A program made the translations under genes and the position numbers. DNA of 64,000 bases from Caprimulgus europaeus (lineage: Eukaryota; Chordata; Aves; Caprimulgiformes; Caprimulgidae): the NCBI GenBank assembly GCA_907165065.1, contig OU015539.1, positions 62,001-126,000 of the forward strand, written 5' to 3'. Below the pieces are notes generated by a model. It made no database searches and was not told the DNA's origin. It saw only the letters and a list, made by a program, of their open reading frames with translations. Positions 9,842 through 23,600 of the stretch are shown piece by piece; the stretch's first letter is position 1, and every line of letters starts with the position of its first letter.

Positions 9842-11623
9842 TATATAAAAAAATCATTTTGTTTTAAAAGCGTTACAAGAGTGTGCACAGGAATCAGACA
9901 AGGAACAGCTTGTTGCTCCCCGTTCCCCTCCTCCCTAGGCTCACTCCATGCCAGGGCAGAGATGGCCCTTGAGAGCCAGGGCAAGGCAGAGAAGGGGGAA
10001 GCTTTTTTTTCTTTTTTTTTTGGTTCATTTGGAATTAAAAATTAAAAAAGGAATTAATGTTTTACATATTTAAAGGAAAAGAGTTAGACCCCAAAACAAA
10101 ACCAAACCAAGCTGAGGTGAGGCTGGAGCCAGGGACAGCTCAGCCAGAGCTGGGAGGTGCTTTTAGTCAGAGGAGTGGGCAGGAGCAAGGCATCAGTTCT
10201 CCTGCTGCAGCCCCCTCACTCCCCGAGTAAGCCCACGGTCCAGGGGAAGCCCCGAGCTGGGCACGGCTCCTGCTCCAGTTTGCAGCCTCCTACAGAGGCT
10301 TCCAGTTGCATAGGGAGCCCAAGGGCTCTCCAAAAGATCACAGGACTTAAATGTGTCCCCACCACAGCAGATAGGGGTTGAGGATCTGTTATGTCCTAGC
10401 TGCTGTGGCAGCCTAGTCTCCACAGGACAGGATGCAGATGAGAGCCCTGCACCCTATCAGTGAGGGCAGGGGAGCTGGGAACCCCCAAAAACAGGCTTCC
10501 AGCCCCACTGCAGACAGCTAGGGCTCCCAAGCAGGGCAGGGAAAGGCTCAGCCCTGCAGGAAGCCCAGGAAACACCCCTTCCCCAGCAAAGAAGCCAGAC
10601 AGTACGATTCAAAGAGCTATTTCACAGTGGCAAAAGAAAGGCACATGTCAAGAGAAAGTCAGAGGGGCACTGCTGCAGGCAGCTGGTGCACGGGGGTGAG
10701 AAGGGAGATCCTGGCTCTACCCACCTGCAGCCCTGCCAGCGCCTGCTCCTCACGACTGGTACACAGTGCGCCCCAAGAAGGCTGCCTCTCCTCAGAAGCC
10801 CTCCCGCATTTCCTCCTCCCACAGGGACACATCACCTCCCACACAGGGAGGCCCATCCAAGCCACCCACACTGACCATCTTCTCCAGATAAGGATCCCCC
10901 CTCATACAGTCACTGGGCGGGGGCCAGCAGCCCCATCTAGACCCCTCCGCAGGATCCAGAGCCAGCTTCCCCTTCCCATACCCCCAAAGCCTCATCTAGG
11001 GCAAAGCAAGAGAAGTTATTGCTGTTTTTTCTTTCCCTCACCCCTTCATGGCTCCAGCCCCACCCCTCACCCTGGTCCCACCACCACCAGGGAGGGATGC
11101 TCCTGTTGTCCCCACAGCCCTGGTTGAAGAGTGATCCCGCACAAAAATATATCCTATAAGCAATAAAACAAATGAGAAAACAGGTGGCAAGTGAGGTCTC
11201 AGTCTCTGTCCCTGCAGACGTCTCCAAGCAGAGGGAAGGTGTGGGAGAGAAGGCAGTTCCTGGTCAAGGCAGAGATCCAGAGTCCTTTTGCAGCATCCAT
11301 GCCGGCTGATCCGGCTGAGTCAGGCAGGAGGGTTTTACTCTCTGGAGGAAGGAGGTGGTGGAGGACAGGAAGAGCTACCAGTCGAGGTGTCCCAGAACAG
11401 GGAGGTGCAGCGGTCTGGAGGAGGCAGAGTGGCCTGGGCTGCCCCGGGGGGACCAGGCCCAGTCATTTGGCTGGCTAGTTGGCACAAACAGTCCAGCAAA
11501 AAAATCCAAAAATAAGACAAGGTAAAAGTCGGTCCATTCCACCAAGAAGAGTTATATATATATATATATATTTATATATATAATATATTATCAACCCAAA
11601 CTGAGTGGAGGTGGGGACGGTAG
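9842..11623 (-). other. CTNND1: CTNND1 3' UTR
   Basis: Non-coding sequence between the CTNND1 stop codon (11624-11626) and the first AATAAA. It contains a T-rich run at about 10003-10020 and a TA dinucleotide tract just after the stop. Plus-strand open frames here are chance. Confidence 0.6.
11553..11590. repeat. (TA)n microsatellite in CTNND1 3' UTR
   Basis: Alternating T and A with two interruptions occurs within about 35-70 bases downstream of the CTNND1 stop codon on the minus strand. It is likely to vary in length between individuals. Confidence 0.85.
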
Positions 11624-14600
11624 CTAGATCTTCTGCTGTGGAGAGAGAGGGACAGACATTAGCACACTCAAAGAGTGAGTGAGCAGTGGAAGCGTCATCA
11701 TGGCCCTGAAGAATCAGGCAGCAGCAATTAGAGCAGAATTTGGCTGGCCAAAGCACCCCTAGCAGTGCAGCAGCATCTGTCACTGCTGTTCAGATTGAGG
11801 AAGACACTGCAGGACATACCGACACAGGGGAAAACATGGCAGCATCCTCCTCTGCCTCCTTTACCTCAGGCTGCGGTTCCTGCCCCTCCTCCTGCTGCAG
11901 ACACACAGGGGGGTTAGTACAGGCGACAGAGCAGGGTGCATGGGGGGGTGTTAGTTGCAGGAGCCCAGTTCTCCCCTCCTCCTGCCAGCCAGGACAGCGA
12001 TATGCCAACTCCTGCACCCCAGTCCTGCTCACTCTTCCCTCGTTAGGAAGAGCTGCTCACCATCAACGGCGCTGCCTTCACTGGCTCCATATCTCCAAGG
12101 TCACCAGATCGGTCCAGTGTCCTGCTGTGGTCCCTCTCATTGAGTGTGGAATAGTTGTCTAGAGCAGGAGAGGGGACAGTCAGTCGTGCCACCTCCGTGG
12201 CGGGCAGCATCATCCCCATAGGAGATGTCAGGTCCTGCCCTCCCCCAGGATACCAAGGAGGCAAGATGCCCTCCTTCCAGTCCCTCTCCTACCTGGTCCC
12301 ATGTTGCTCATCTGGATCTCCTCCCGCGAGGATTTCTTGTCTACAAGCATGGGAGAGCAGCAGATCAGACACAGCCTCTGCAGCCCCGAGCAGCAGAGGA
12401 ACCACTGCCTGCCCCAGCTAGAGGAGCCCAGACCCAGCTGCAGCACTGTTGACCCAAGGATGCTACAGGACCTACATGAACTGCATGCATCATTTCTAGC
12501 CCTGAGAAGCCACCCAAAGCCCAGACTGATGGCCTTGCACGAGCTGCTGTGGCTCCCAAGAAAGCCAGGGCTGAAGAGCAGGAAGGGGACAAAGGCCAGC
12601 TCTTCTGGGTACCCACAAGGTGGAAGCAGGACAGTGGGGACAGGAGCTGAAGGGAAGGCACATACCTGTTTTTTGGTTTCTGTCGATGAGTGGCAAGGTG
12701 CTGTCATCAAATGAGTTGCCTCCCTGAGTCCGAGAGGTATTGCTCAGGTTCACCTGGAGCATTAGACAGTGACCACTCAACACCCTGGCCCAGACACTCC
12801 TTCCCCATCAGCACATCCCACCCCTCCAGCTCCCAACATGATGACAGACCCTGAACTCTCTCCCACAGTGCTTGAGCAAGAGGCCTGAAGCAACCAGAGG
12901 GTGCTCCAGAGCCCATTACTGCACCCACATTAGAGAGTGGAGGCACCTGCCCAGATTGTGCTGGAGCAGCAGCCAGCCCTGAAGCAGACTGAAGGACAGT
13001 CTCAGCTTTTGGGAAAGAAACTGAGCCCTGGAGAAACTTGTTTTTCAGCACTGCCACAGGGACTTTTAGTGCTGCAAACTTTCCTGCTTGCAGATCCTTG
13101 TGCTTATGTGTGGGACTCGGGGCTTAAAGCTTTACAGAGTGTTTCTTCCTTAGTAAAGACTTCCTGCCAGCCATCTACTGAGCAATGGCAGAGGGGACAC
13201 CTTCAAGGGTCTCCAATCCCACCAGCAAGGTACGAGCTGAAATCCAGTACTGCTGAGCTCCAGAAACACCCTTCTCCCTGCTGCGGGACCCTACTCACTG
13301 CCCCAGCCACAACAGGGCATCCCCATTTCCCCATCCCCATACCTGGAAATCTGACTTCTTCCAGCCTTCCTTCTCCAGGGGCTTCCGCAGCTCTTTATAT
13401 CCCCAGATTGTCTGCAAGACGAGGGCAGCTGCCCGGACTTCTCTCTCTGAGCGGTTCCTAGAAAGAAGTGAAGGAAGGGAAGTTTGGAAATACTCATGGC
13501 CTCAAGGAAGCTCCTGGAGAAGCCCTTCTCTGCCCCTTGCATTATCCTTCGAGCAGAGCCTACCCAGATTTGTTGATCAGCACCAACTTCTCAATCCCCT
13601 GTGTTTCCCGCAGCTTCTTGGCAGCCTCTAGGTTGTCTACAATTACTTCATTGATGGTGTTGAGGATTGACACCACTGTGTCTTCAGAAAGGTTTTTGGC
13701 TGGGGTCTGCTGTCCTCCAGGCAGGTTCTTCACTAGGTTGGGGATGGCATGTTTACCTGGCAAAGGGAAAGAGCTGGGCATGAGCAAGCAAGGAAGAGGA
13801 CTGTGAGGGGAAAAAAAAAAAATCACTGCAGAAAGATCAGGGACAGGTGACCAACTCCGATGTCCGTCTCAGTGGAGCTCACCACATGGTACTCTGGGAG
13901 AGAAGCAGCAGACAGACATGGGGCTGATGCCATGCCCACACGCTTCCTCAGCTGCCAAGATCTGGGGGAAGTTCCTGCCTAACCGGACGGACAGGGAGAT
14001 CACGACGTTCTCTGCAGCCCTCACCTATCAGCTCTTTGTTACGCAAGTCGACGGCCAGGTTGCGCAGGGCTCCAGACGCCGCTTTCACCACTCGCTCGCT
14101 GTCGTGGCTCAGGAGGTCGGCGATGGCAGAGAGCCCCTTCTCCTGGCGCAGCGCCGAGCGGATGTAGCGGCCGTACTGCGGGGGAGAGGCAGAGCACTAC
14201 AGCGTGACCTGGGCAGGCACAGTCTCTCCCCACTCCTGGGGCAGGGACACCAATGGGACCCTTGCCACCCGCCCTCATCTTGGGAACCGAGGGTCCTGGC
14301 TTCACCCACAGCGAGACAGAGTGCAAAGGTCCCGTTCCTGTCCCGAAGCCCCCTTGCAGACCACACAAGCCACATTTCCCAGATGGTCTTTCCATGCACA
14401 CCAAGAGAATGCAGGTCAAGGGGCTGCAGAGTGGCCCCAAGCCTTCATCCCCTGCCCCCAGCCTACACAAGGGAAGGAATGGCAGGGAGCCAGCTGCAGG
14501 CAGGGACACAGACAGGCAGCCCTTGGGAAGGCACCGCTGGCAGGGAGCACAGTGTGCAGCACAGGAGAGACCTGGTCCTCACCTGAACTGTGCTGCTGAA

Positions 14601-17600
14601 TGGCATCTTCTTGTGCAGTGAGCCACACACAAAGTGAAAAGCCTGAAACGGCAGCGCCTTGGCCACCTACAGCTGTGCCGGTACCACAAGGGCGACGCTC
14701 CCTGCTCACCCAAGGGCCCCTTCCCTGCAACGCAGACGTGGGCACAGGCAGCTCCGCGAGGCACTCACCGTCCAACTGCCAGCACACAGGTTCTGAATGG
14801 CTCCTGCCGATGCCTCCAGGATGGCTGGAGTCTTGCTTTCCTTTAGAAGGGAGATGTATATCCGGACCACTTCTGGCTGGAAGAGGAGCTCGTAGCCTGC
14901 CAGAAGAACACACGGAGGAAGGACTTACTCAAGGGCTCTGCCAGCATCTGACTCATTCAAAGGAGCACTGCTGGGCAGACGAGGGTGGAAGCTTTTACCC
15001 ACCCAGCCTCCCTGGAGGCTGCATCCTTGGTGCAGTGGGGACTAGGTTGCCCCACAGTCCCAGATACACTAGCCCTGATCAGGGATGCCATGGCTGCTGC
15101 TCACAGTCCCCAACACACCGCTGCAGCTCAGGAGAGGTTTATGTTTGCAAGGACACCTCAATTTCAGTACATCTGGCTGAGAAGTACACAACCCAGGCAA
15201 GGGCACGTGGTGGGACAGCAAACTTGGCAGACAGGCACTGTGGTAGCAAAAGGTGCAGCCCACACCCTCAGCAAGAGGAAGGGGAAACACTCTGAGCAAG
15301 TGGTCACCAACACTGTGTCGAAGAAACTTGGGTTCAGCTCATCCTCAAGACTGAAGGCACCAGGTCTCCAGCTCTCCACTACAGCAATAAGGAGGCAGGG
15401 GTCAGGCCTTCAAGTATTAATTATTTTCCATGGAAATGTATGCCCAGAAGTGACTCCTAAAGCAGTGGTGAGACTGCAGTTTACAGTTGCGAGGACAGGT
15501 TTTCCATCTTGTTCTCTGTCCTCAGCTGTGGTGAGGGATGTCCTCAGCCCCCAAAGACAGAGCAGGTGGCTTCTCAGGCTTCCACCAGAGAGGGGTGCTG
15601 ACTCTTCCTGAGGAGCCACCACTGCTTATTTGAGCTGCTCACAAGGTCAGATGCGTCCCAAGTTTCCTTGTGATTCTTCCAGCTTGGCTCTTGGTACCCC
15701 TGGGAGCACCAGGATCCTCCCAGGAACCAGAGTGTCTGGGGGCAGAAGGAACTGACCTCAGGCCCTGGGCTAATGCTCACCACGTGGCCAGCCAGAGAGG
15801 GGCTGTGATTCACAGCCCCTGGGCAAGGCGCTTGTCCCCAGAGGCTTCTTGCAATGACCCTTCCTTGTGTTCATGCTGGAGAACATCTTAAGGGCAGGGT
15901 TTTCCGGCTTTAAATCTTGTCTGTTCTTCATGCCCAGGAGGTAAGAGTAGGCAAGAGGGCAGTTACACCGAGAAGTCTGAGACCACCAAGGAGGCCTATC
16001 CTTCCTAGGGCTGTGTCACCATGCTGTCCTTAGGGCAATACTTCCCTCTGCAGCTCCAGGAAGTCTGTCTTAAGGCAATGCTGACCTACTCCAAGCACAA
16101 CAAGCATCCTCACAACTGTCTGTGGCAGAGCTAGCGTTTTTACAGGCACGTGGGCAACCAGAAACACACCTCCTCCAAACCAAACCTCTGCCCATTTGAG
16201 AGGCTCCCTTCAATGGGAAATCAACTCCACTCACTTTCCTGGACTGTTTGTGGGGAAGCAGCCCTGCACACCCAAGCCCTCTGCAAACACACCGAGGAAT
16301 ATACCTTTGGCTGGAGTTGTTCTTTTGGGAAAATCCACTGTATCGGCACCAGGGTCTTCTGGGAGCTTTTTACCTTCAAAGGGCAAGCAGAGAGGCGTAA
16401 GATACCTCCTCTCCCCACCCATCTCAGCCCAACAGCTCTTTGCCACTTGCTGCAAGAACAAGCCCCAAGGTGAGCTGAAGCTAAGCTACCAGCATGTCCC
16501 AGGAGAGGACACCAAGGGCATTAGCCACACTGCAGGCAGTACATGCCTGGCTGGAGGGGGAACAAAGAGAGCCAGAGAAAGCACCCAATCAAACCATGGA
16601 AAAATTAAAACCAAGAGCACACTCACCTCTGGAAAACCATTCGTCTATTGGCGAAGCGGAGAGAAGGACAGGAGAGAGGGGAGGCAGGAGGAGAGAAGTG
16701 CCGACAGCATCATGGGGCAGATCATTTGGCAAGAAAGCAAAGGGAAGGGGAAGGGGCAACACGGGAGAAAAGGGAAGGTGTGGAGTTAGTGGATATCTAT
16801 CCATCACCATCCCACCACCACAGAAACCCACAATTAGCTCATGTCAAACGCTCTGGGTCAGCCAAGCAGTAGCTCCCAAAGCCAGGGGACACCTGAACCA
16901 CTGTGTCTCCAGAGAAAGCTGCAGTTTAGCCTTCACACAAGAGATTCCGGAGCAGAAGCACAGAGATCCCAAACCACCCTCAAGCTCCACTGTAGTAGAT
17001 GTGTTTTTATCCCACCTCCCTCCATGCTGCTGCCACCCAACAAACCTTTGCCCTTCTTGGCACCAAAGCAGCTCGCAGGGTGGGGCCCAGCATTGTTGGC
17101 AGGGGCCAGAGGAGTCTCCTGGTAGCGCTCAGCATGGGGAATCTCACGGTGGACTTGGTAGGACAAGTTTCTCAGCAGACACACACAGTTCTCCACCAGC
17201 TAGAGAGAAATCCAGACAGTTTGACTTGGAGCAGCACATGCCCATCCCATGTCTCTGAGCAAGGGCCCTGTCACAGCTTGCAACCCAGAGCCAGGCCAAG
17301 GGGCTCTGAACTGGGACCAGAGGGAAATGCAGTTCCACCTCAAGTGGAGCTGGAGCATGCCCCCATTCTAAAGCAGGCATGGCCAGTTCTGTGGGCGTGA
17401 GTTCATCCTCTGCTGGGCCAAAAATCTCTCTGCCATAAGCATGAAAGGTTCAAGGAAAGGCTCAAAGAAAACTGAAGCCAACGCCTCATCGAGGTAGATC
17501 AGGGAGCCCTGAGCCAGAGGATATCAGCATGGGGATTAGTGACATCACTTGTTCCCTGTGGAAGGGCCAACGTTCCTACCACAAACTGCAGGCTGAGTGT

Positions 17601-20600
17601 CAGACACCTCCTGGTCAAACAGTACCCAGGTCACACCCCATGCAGGCTCTCTCTTCCCAAGCAGAGATCATGGAGACACCTAAGCCTGGCTTTCCCAAGC
17701 TAGTCCTGTCAGACCAAAACCCTCTCTGGTGAAGATTCCCCCCATCCATTCTTCATCTGTCTTGGGATGAACCCAGCTTCAGTCACCATGAACAGCAGAA
17801 CACTGCTAGAGCTGAGTGACAAGGGCAGAGCTCTACACATGCCCCAACAACACCTCCACTGCAGTACCTTGCTGTCTGAGTCCTTCTGGCCAATCTCAGA
17901 CTGGACGATGTAGATCAGGGCATCCACCAGCCCATCACATTCCCGCAGCTTCCGACGGGCCTCGCTCCGCTCTGAACTCACATTCCTGGCAGGCAGGAGA
18001 GAACCATGATGGAAAAGACAACTGAGGGCAGGCGAGGAGCAGCCCACACCCAGCAGAGCTCAAACCAGAGACAAGCTCCTGCCGCTCCCCTCCACTGAGA
18101 GGAACTCCTCCAAAAATCAAGGACTGCATCACCAGGAGCTGTCCTAGGAGAGCAGCTCCTCTGCAGACCTCTGGCACTCCCAGAAAGCTAGCAGGAAGGA
18201 GCACTACAAGCCCCAACCCACACCAGCTCTCTGCCAGCAGTTGGTAGCCCCCCTCCCATACCTAAGGCAGCCAGCAGTGTTGGTGAGCACTGACTCCCAC
18301 TCGATATGGCGGGGTTTCGAGTCCTCATTGGGTTCCCGCTCCCAGCCTGAGCGGGGAATGACAACCTCATCGGTCAGAGCATGTAGTGCATGATCCACAA
18401 TGGCCATCTTGATGGAGTCGTGCGAGGACAGGTTCCACAGTGTTCCTGAAATGCCCCAAGTGGGAGGTGATCAGTCAGACTGTGTGGGCTTAAAAACCCA
18501 CACTGTGCATCCCTCACCCAACAGATTAGCCCCCTCCCTCCTCCCAGGAGCCGTTACCTGTGATGACCTCCGTGAGGTCCATGTCATGGGCCTTCCGCAA
18601 CAGGCGTACCAGGGCGGGTACCCCATCACAGTTCTTGATGGCAATCTTATTGTCTTGGTCTTTGCCAAAGGAGATGTTCTTGAGGGCTCCACAGGCACCA
18701 TAGTGCACCTCTTTCTTGGGGTGGTCTAGCAATCCCACCAGCACAGGAATGCCCTTCAGCTTGCGCACCTCCGTCTTCACCTTGTCGTTACGGTAGCAGA
18801 GGTGCTGCAGGTAGGCAGCTGCGTTGGACTTGACAGCGTCCAGTCGGAAGCTCAACATGGCTATTACCTCTGGCAGCTCTGGCTGGCGCCAGTTACCCGG
18901 GGGTGGACCTCCCTTCCGCAGGCTGTCCAGACTAGCCAAGCTACCTCGCTCGTGCTGGGCCAGAGGCGCCCAGTAGTACCGGTCAGGGGCCACTTCATCC
19001 ACCAGCATGTCTTCGTAACTCCTAGGAGAGAAGACAGCAGGCATCAGCACAAGCCCTAGATGGGGGTGGGGGGGATACTGTGCCCCCTCCAACCCACCAG
19101 AAGACAGGCTGAAGCACACACAGTGTCTGGTCACCACTACCCAGCTGGAGCACACCAGGCAGACTCCCATCAAGGGCTGGGAGCCAGGCGGCAGAGCAGT
19201 GTTGGGGCACCTTCCTCCTCCCCACGCAGGGTCCAGCTGGAGTTCACAGCTGCAGAAGGCCACCCCGAGCGCGTCCCCAGGCCTGCTCAGGAAGCAGGCG
19301 GTTGTTCCCTGGGAGAAGGCAGCCTTAACAGCCATTTCAGTCCCTTCCCACCCGCCCATGGGGTTCAGCTTTGGGTCAGAGGCTGGATCCTGGTCTCTGC
19401 ATAACCTTCACGGAGGCAGCAGCTGGCCCCAGAGGCACAAAACCCATTTGGGCTGTAGCCACTAGAGGGCAAGTTCACACCACAGGAGATGTCCGGGAGA
19501 AGAGATCACCCAGGAGCTCCCCAGGCCCCTCACCACCAGGGTGAGGCACCCTCACCCAGTTCCCTGCTGCGCTGTCTGGCTCTGTACAACACCGCACCCT
19601 GTCACCCCAGCTGCCCAGGACACACGCGTTTCTGCCGGACCAAGCCGCTGACGTTATTTCAAAGATCATGGCTGAAAGCAAAGACTTTTACCCAGGATGG
19701 GGCTCAAACTCTTTTGCCTGCAGATGCCCGGCAATACATTCAAGTTGCACGGCTTAGTTGGGCATCAAGAGACACCTGAGCTCCAGGGATCACCTGCCCT
19801 GCTCCCAGCTCAGGCAAGGGGGGAAGAGCTGTGGTTCCACACCCCCTGCACTGGTGAAGAGTGGTTCACCCGTAGACCTAGCAGCACTGGGAATGAACCC
19901 CAACAACCATGTAGAAGCTGAAAATGCAACTAGTCCCCCATGCACTGAGGTGACATTTAACACCCCAAAACATACACCATACAAAATCCCAGATTCTTGC
20001 CCTGTTTTTGTAGTCACTGGCAGTGTAATCCTTCCCCCATGGGGGCAGAGGAGCCCAGCGATTTCCAACAGAAGGGCATGGGAGGGGACTTGGCACTTAA
20101 ACGGAGAGGCCCGACTGCTGCTGTCACCCCTGCTGTGTCAGGGCACTGGGGACGCACAACCAAGGTGCAAGGTGAAGTGGCATCCTCTGGCACATATCTG
20201 CCCTGGAGACAGCTCAGACACCTTCTGAGCTTCCAAATCAGGTGTATGCAGGCCCCTGCCCCTCAGCAGGCAGGGAAAGCTGTAACAGAGGATGCTAGCA
20301 GGCTCCGCTCCCTGTGCCACTGCTGGTATGGGACTCGCCAAAACCACAGACTCCACGTGGCAGCCACTTCCACCCCCTGGGTGCTGCTGCACAGCTGCCT
20401 GCATGGCCCCACCACAGAGGGTGGCAGTGGGCTGTGAGGCTGGCTTTCAGCCTGTCCTGACAGGAAGCATGCTGCTTGCCACATGGCCTGGCTAAGAGGT
20501 GCCGAGGAGTCTGTCTGCTCCAGGGAATTGCTCCCCACTGCTCCAGGGCACGGTGCTCAGTGCACCCTGCCAACCTCCACCACTGTCCCCATAGCTGGAG

Positions 20601-23600
20601 AAGGAAGAAGCAGCCAAGTGCCAGCCCTGCAAACAAGCCACCCAATGCTCGTCAACACAGCCAGCAGCTGACCTCACTCCCACGCCAAGACTCACATGCC
20701 CTGAAAGGGAGCTCCTGCCCTGTCACGAGGGTCACTCAGTGCTGGATCCCATCCTGCCCCTCCAGGTGAGAGTGGGCTGGCAGGGACAGGGGAGCACATC
20801 CTGCGCTGACCGCCCTTCCCTCCTCCCCTGTGCAAAGGGAGAGCCACAGGAGAGGGGACCCGTGCACCTCGCAGCCAGCACGCACTGCGTCTCTCAGCTC
20901 AACGTGCTCCTTCGTCTCCCGCATGCCTGGCAAGCTGCCTCCCTGAAGGAAGCCATTAACAGCCAGGCCCCTGCTCAAGACAAACATCTCTGAGGCAGGG
21001 AGATGCTGATCTTGCCTCTTCCCATTGCTGCAAGTCAGAGGGCTGAACACGGATGGTAACTGAGAAGGCAGGGGACAAGCCAAGCTCAACAGTGGCTGGA
21101 TTCCATAGATTGCTGTGATCTTTATCAGTCTTCCTGGGGAGGGAGAGCCTGCTCATGGGCCCACAAGACCCATCTTCCATACCCTGCACCAGCCCTGCAG
21201 GACAAGGCGATACCTCCACCCGGGCCGCTCCTTGGCCGTGCTTGGATGTGGGACCTTCTCTCTCTGTTGTGACCCAAGTCCCCCGGTCTCCCCACAGCTC
21301 CGGCACCTGGCTCCTGCAACTCCTGCCTTCCAGGATCTGGAGCAGCAAAGGGAGCACAGACACCAGCCCAGCCGAGCAGAGGGGACCTGTGGTCTCAAAG
21401 GCCAATCAGCTCAGACCCGGCCACGCAGGGAGGGCTCCTGCCCCCGTGTGCTGGGCAGGACATGAACCCAGAGAAGGTTTGCAAGCCAGAGCCTTCTGTC
21501 TTGGCTGGAATTTGCTCCCTCCGCGGCCCCAGGCTGGAGCAAAGCAGCAATGAGTTGGACATGCCTGCTTCAGCCCTTCTGCTCGAGCTGCTCACCGAGG
21601 GGCTGGCCATGGCAGCATTGTGCTCAAAACTACCAGGGCTGGCTTCTTGCAGGCTGCTTTAGTCAGCGCAGGCAGCAGGGGCAACAGCCTTGCCTGCCCT
21701 CTTCTAGCCAGCACAAGCTTCCCAGAGCCAGGAGGGCCAGGGAAATCAATCTGGGTGAACAACCGCCCCGACTGGTTCAGCACAGCAACAGAAACACTGG
21801 TGCTGGCACAACCCGAGAGGAGAGACAAAGCTCCTCCTTCAGTCCCTTCAGCAGCCAGGAGCTACTGTGGATTTACAGTACAAGCCTCAAGATGGGTCAA
21901 CCCCCAGCAGGGGCTGGCAAGAGGCTCTGCTCCCCCCTAGGTCTCCTCTTCCTGACTGTTTTATGCCTAGGAGCTTAAGCAGCCTGTGTTCAGTCTTACC
22001 TGTCCCCCTCTGCCCCAGGGCACTCAGGACATGTACATCCATCCTAGCCTGCTGACATAGCCCTCTCCCCACCTCTGGGACCCAGGCTCAGCACCTCACT
22101 CCATTCCTACCTCACCACCCTAAGTCTTCCTCCAGCATCTCCCCAAACCCCACTGGACAGAGCAAGCAGCAGCAGTGTTTGTGCAAGAGACACAGCTGAC
22201 ACAAGGCACCAGTCCACAGGAGTCATGGCCTCGGGCATGTAACATCCCAGGAGCCTGGCCCCACGCCTGGCAGGACAGTTAAAGGACCACCAAGCCCCTG
22301 CTCTGGTTGCCCAAGGGCAGTGTGGGGCAGTCGCTCCGCAGTCAGGCGGGAGGAGCTGCCAGACAAACCAGAGGGAGAAGCTGCTACTGCAAAACAGGTT
22401 GAGCAGCTTCTCCTGCCCTGCCCGGCTCAAGGGCCAGGCCATGCTGCAGGAACGCTCCCTGGGGCGCTGAGCCTCGCTCACCCCAGCCCTCAGCTCAGCA
22501 CCGCTCCCTGGGGCTGCTCCCAGCTTGGAGAGAGGGCGATCCCAAGGCTGTTGGTGCTCCTGCCACAGAGCTGTGCCGCGCACCCCACATCAGGCAGGCA
22601 CCCCCGGGTCAGCCAGGCCAGGGCGCAGATCAGCCTGCAGTCCCACTAACAGGACGGGTGGCACAGAGAGGGAAGGGCCTGGAGCTACATCCAACCGCCC
22701 AATAGAACTCCTCGCTGCAGGACAACCGGCTCAATTAACACTGAGTTTTAACCACCAATTAAGCAAGCAATTAGAAGCGGATGCAAGTTTTCTCCTGTGT
22801 GTGACTCAGCTCATAGCATTGTCTCTGCAATCCTCCTTCCTCGAAGAGGGAGAAGTTAAAGGGACCCTACAGCATCTCCCACCCCAGTGCCTCCTGCTGC
22901 ATACCTGAGCCGTCGTCGGGGATCGGATGGGGTCCCTGCCCGTCTGGCCGTGCCGTAGTCCGACATAAGCCCGTAGTCCACATCTTCAAAGCCCACGCTG
23001 CGCTGATCGTCCTCCAGGCCGTATGGCTCAGGGTGGAAATGGTTGAGGTCCATGTTGCTGCCCCCGACACGCACTTGAGGCTGGGGGCCGTAGATGTCCT
23101 GGCGGCTGGGGGCCCGGTAGCTGTCCATGGAGGGACGGTAGCGCTCATCAATGCGGGTGACACGGGACAGGCTGCCATAGCTGTGATCGCTGCCCGGGTA
23201 GCCATCCTCGTAGGGGCGGCCATAGCCATCGGGGTAGTGGTAGTTGCGCGGGAGGGTGGCTGTGCCGGGCTGGCTCAGGTAGCTGCCGGGGCCGCCGTTG
23301 CCATTCTTGCGGAAATTCCTGTCCATGGTCTGGACGTAGCTGCTGGTGACGGGGGAGGTTTCCAAAGGTAACCCATCAGGCCCCATCGGCACCTGCTGCA
23401 CTGTCCGGGTGGTCACAGTCTTTACCACTTTCTTAACCTGGAGGGATGGATGCAGGACACACTCCCATCAGGAAATCCACCACACCTCTGCGTCCCCACA
23501 TTCTCCTTCCAGCCCAGGATCTTACTCCAGGCAGATGTCACACCCCGTTTCAGCTCACAGCACAGCATGAAGTTAAAGGGGGGGACATCACAACTGTGGC

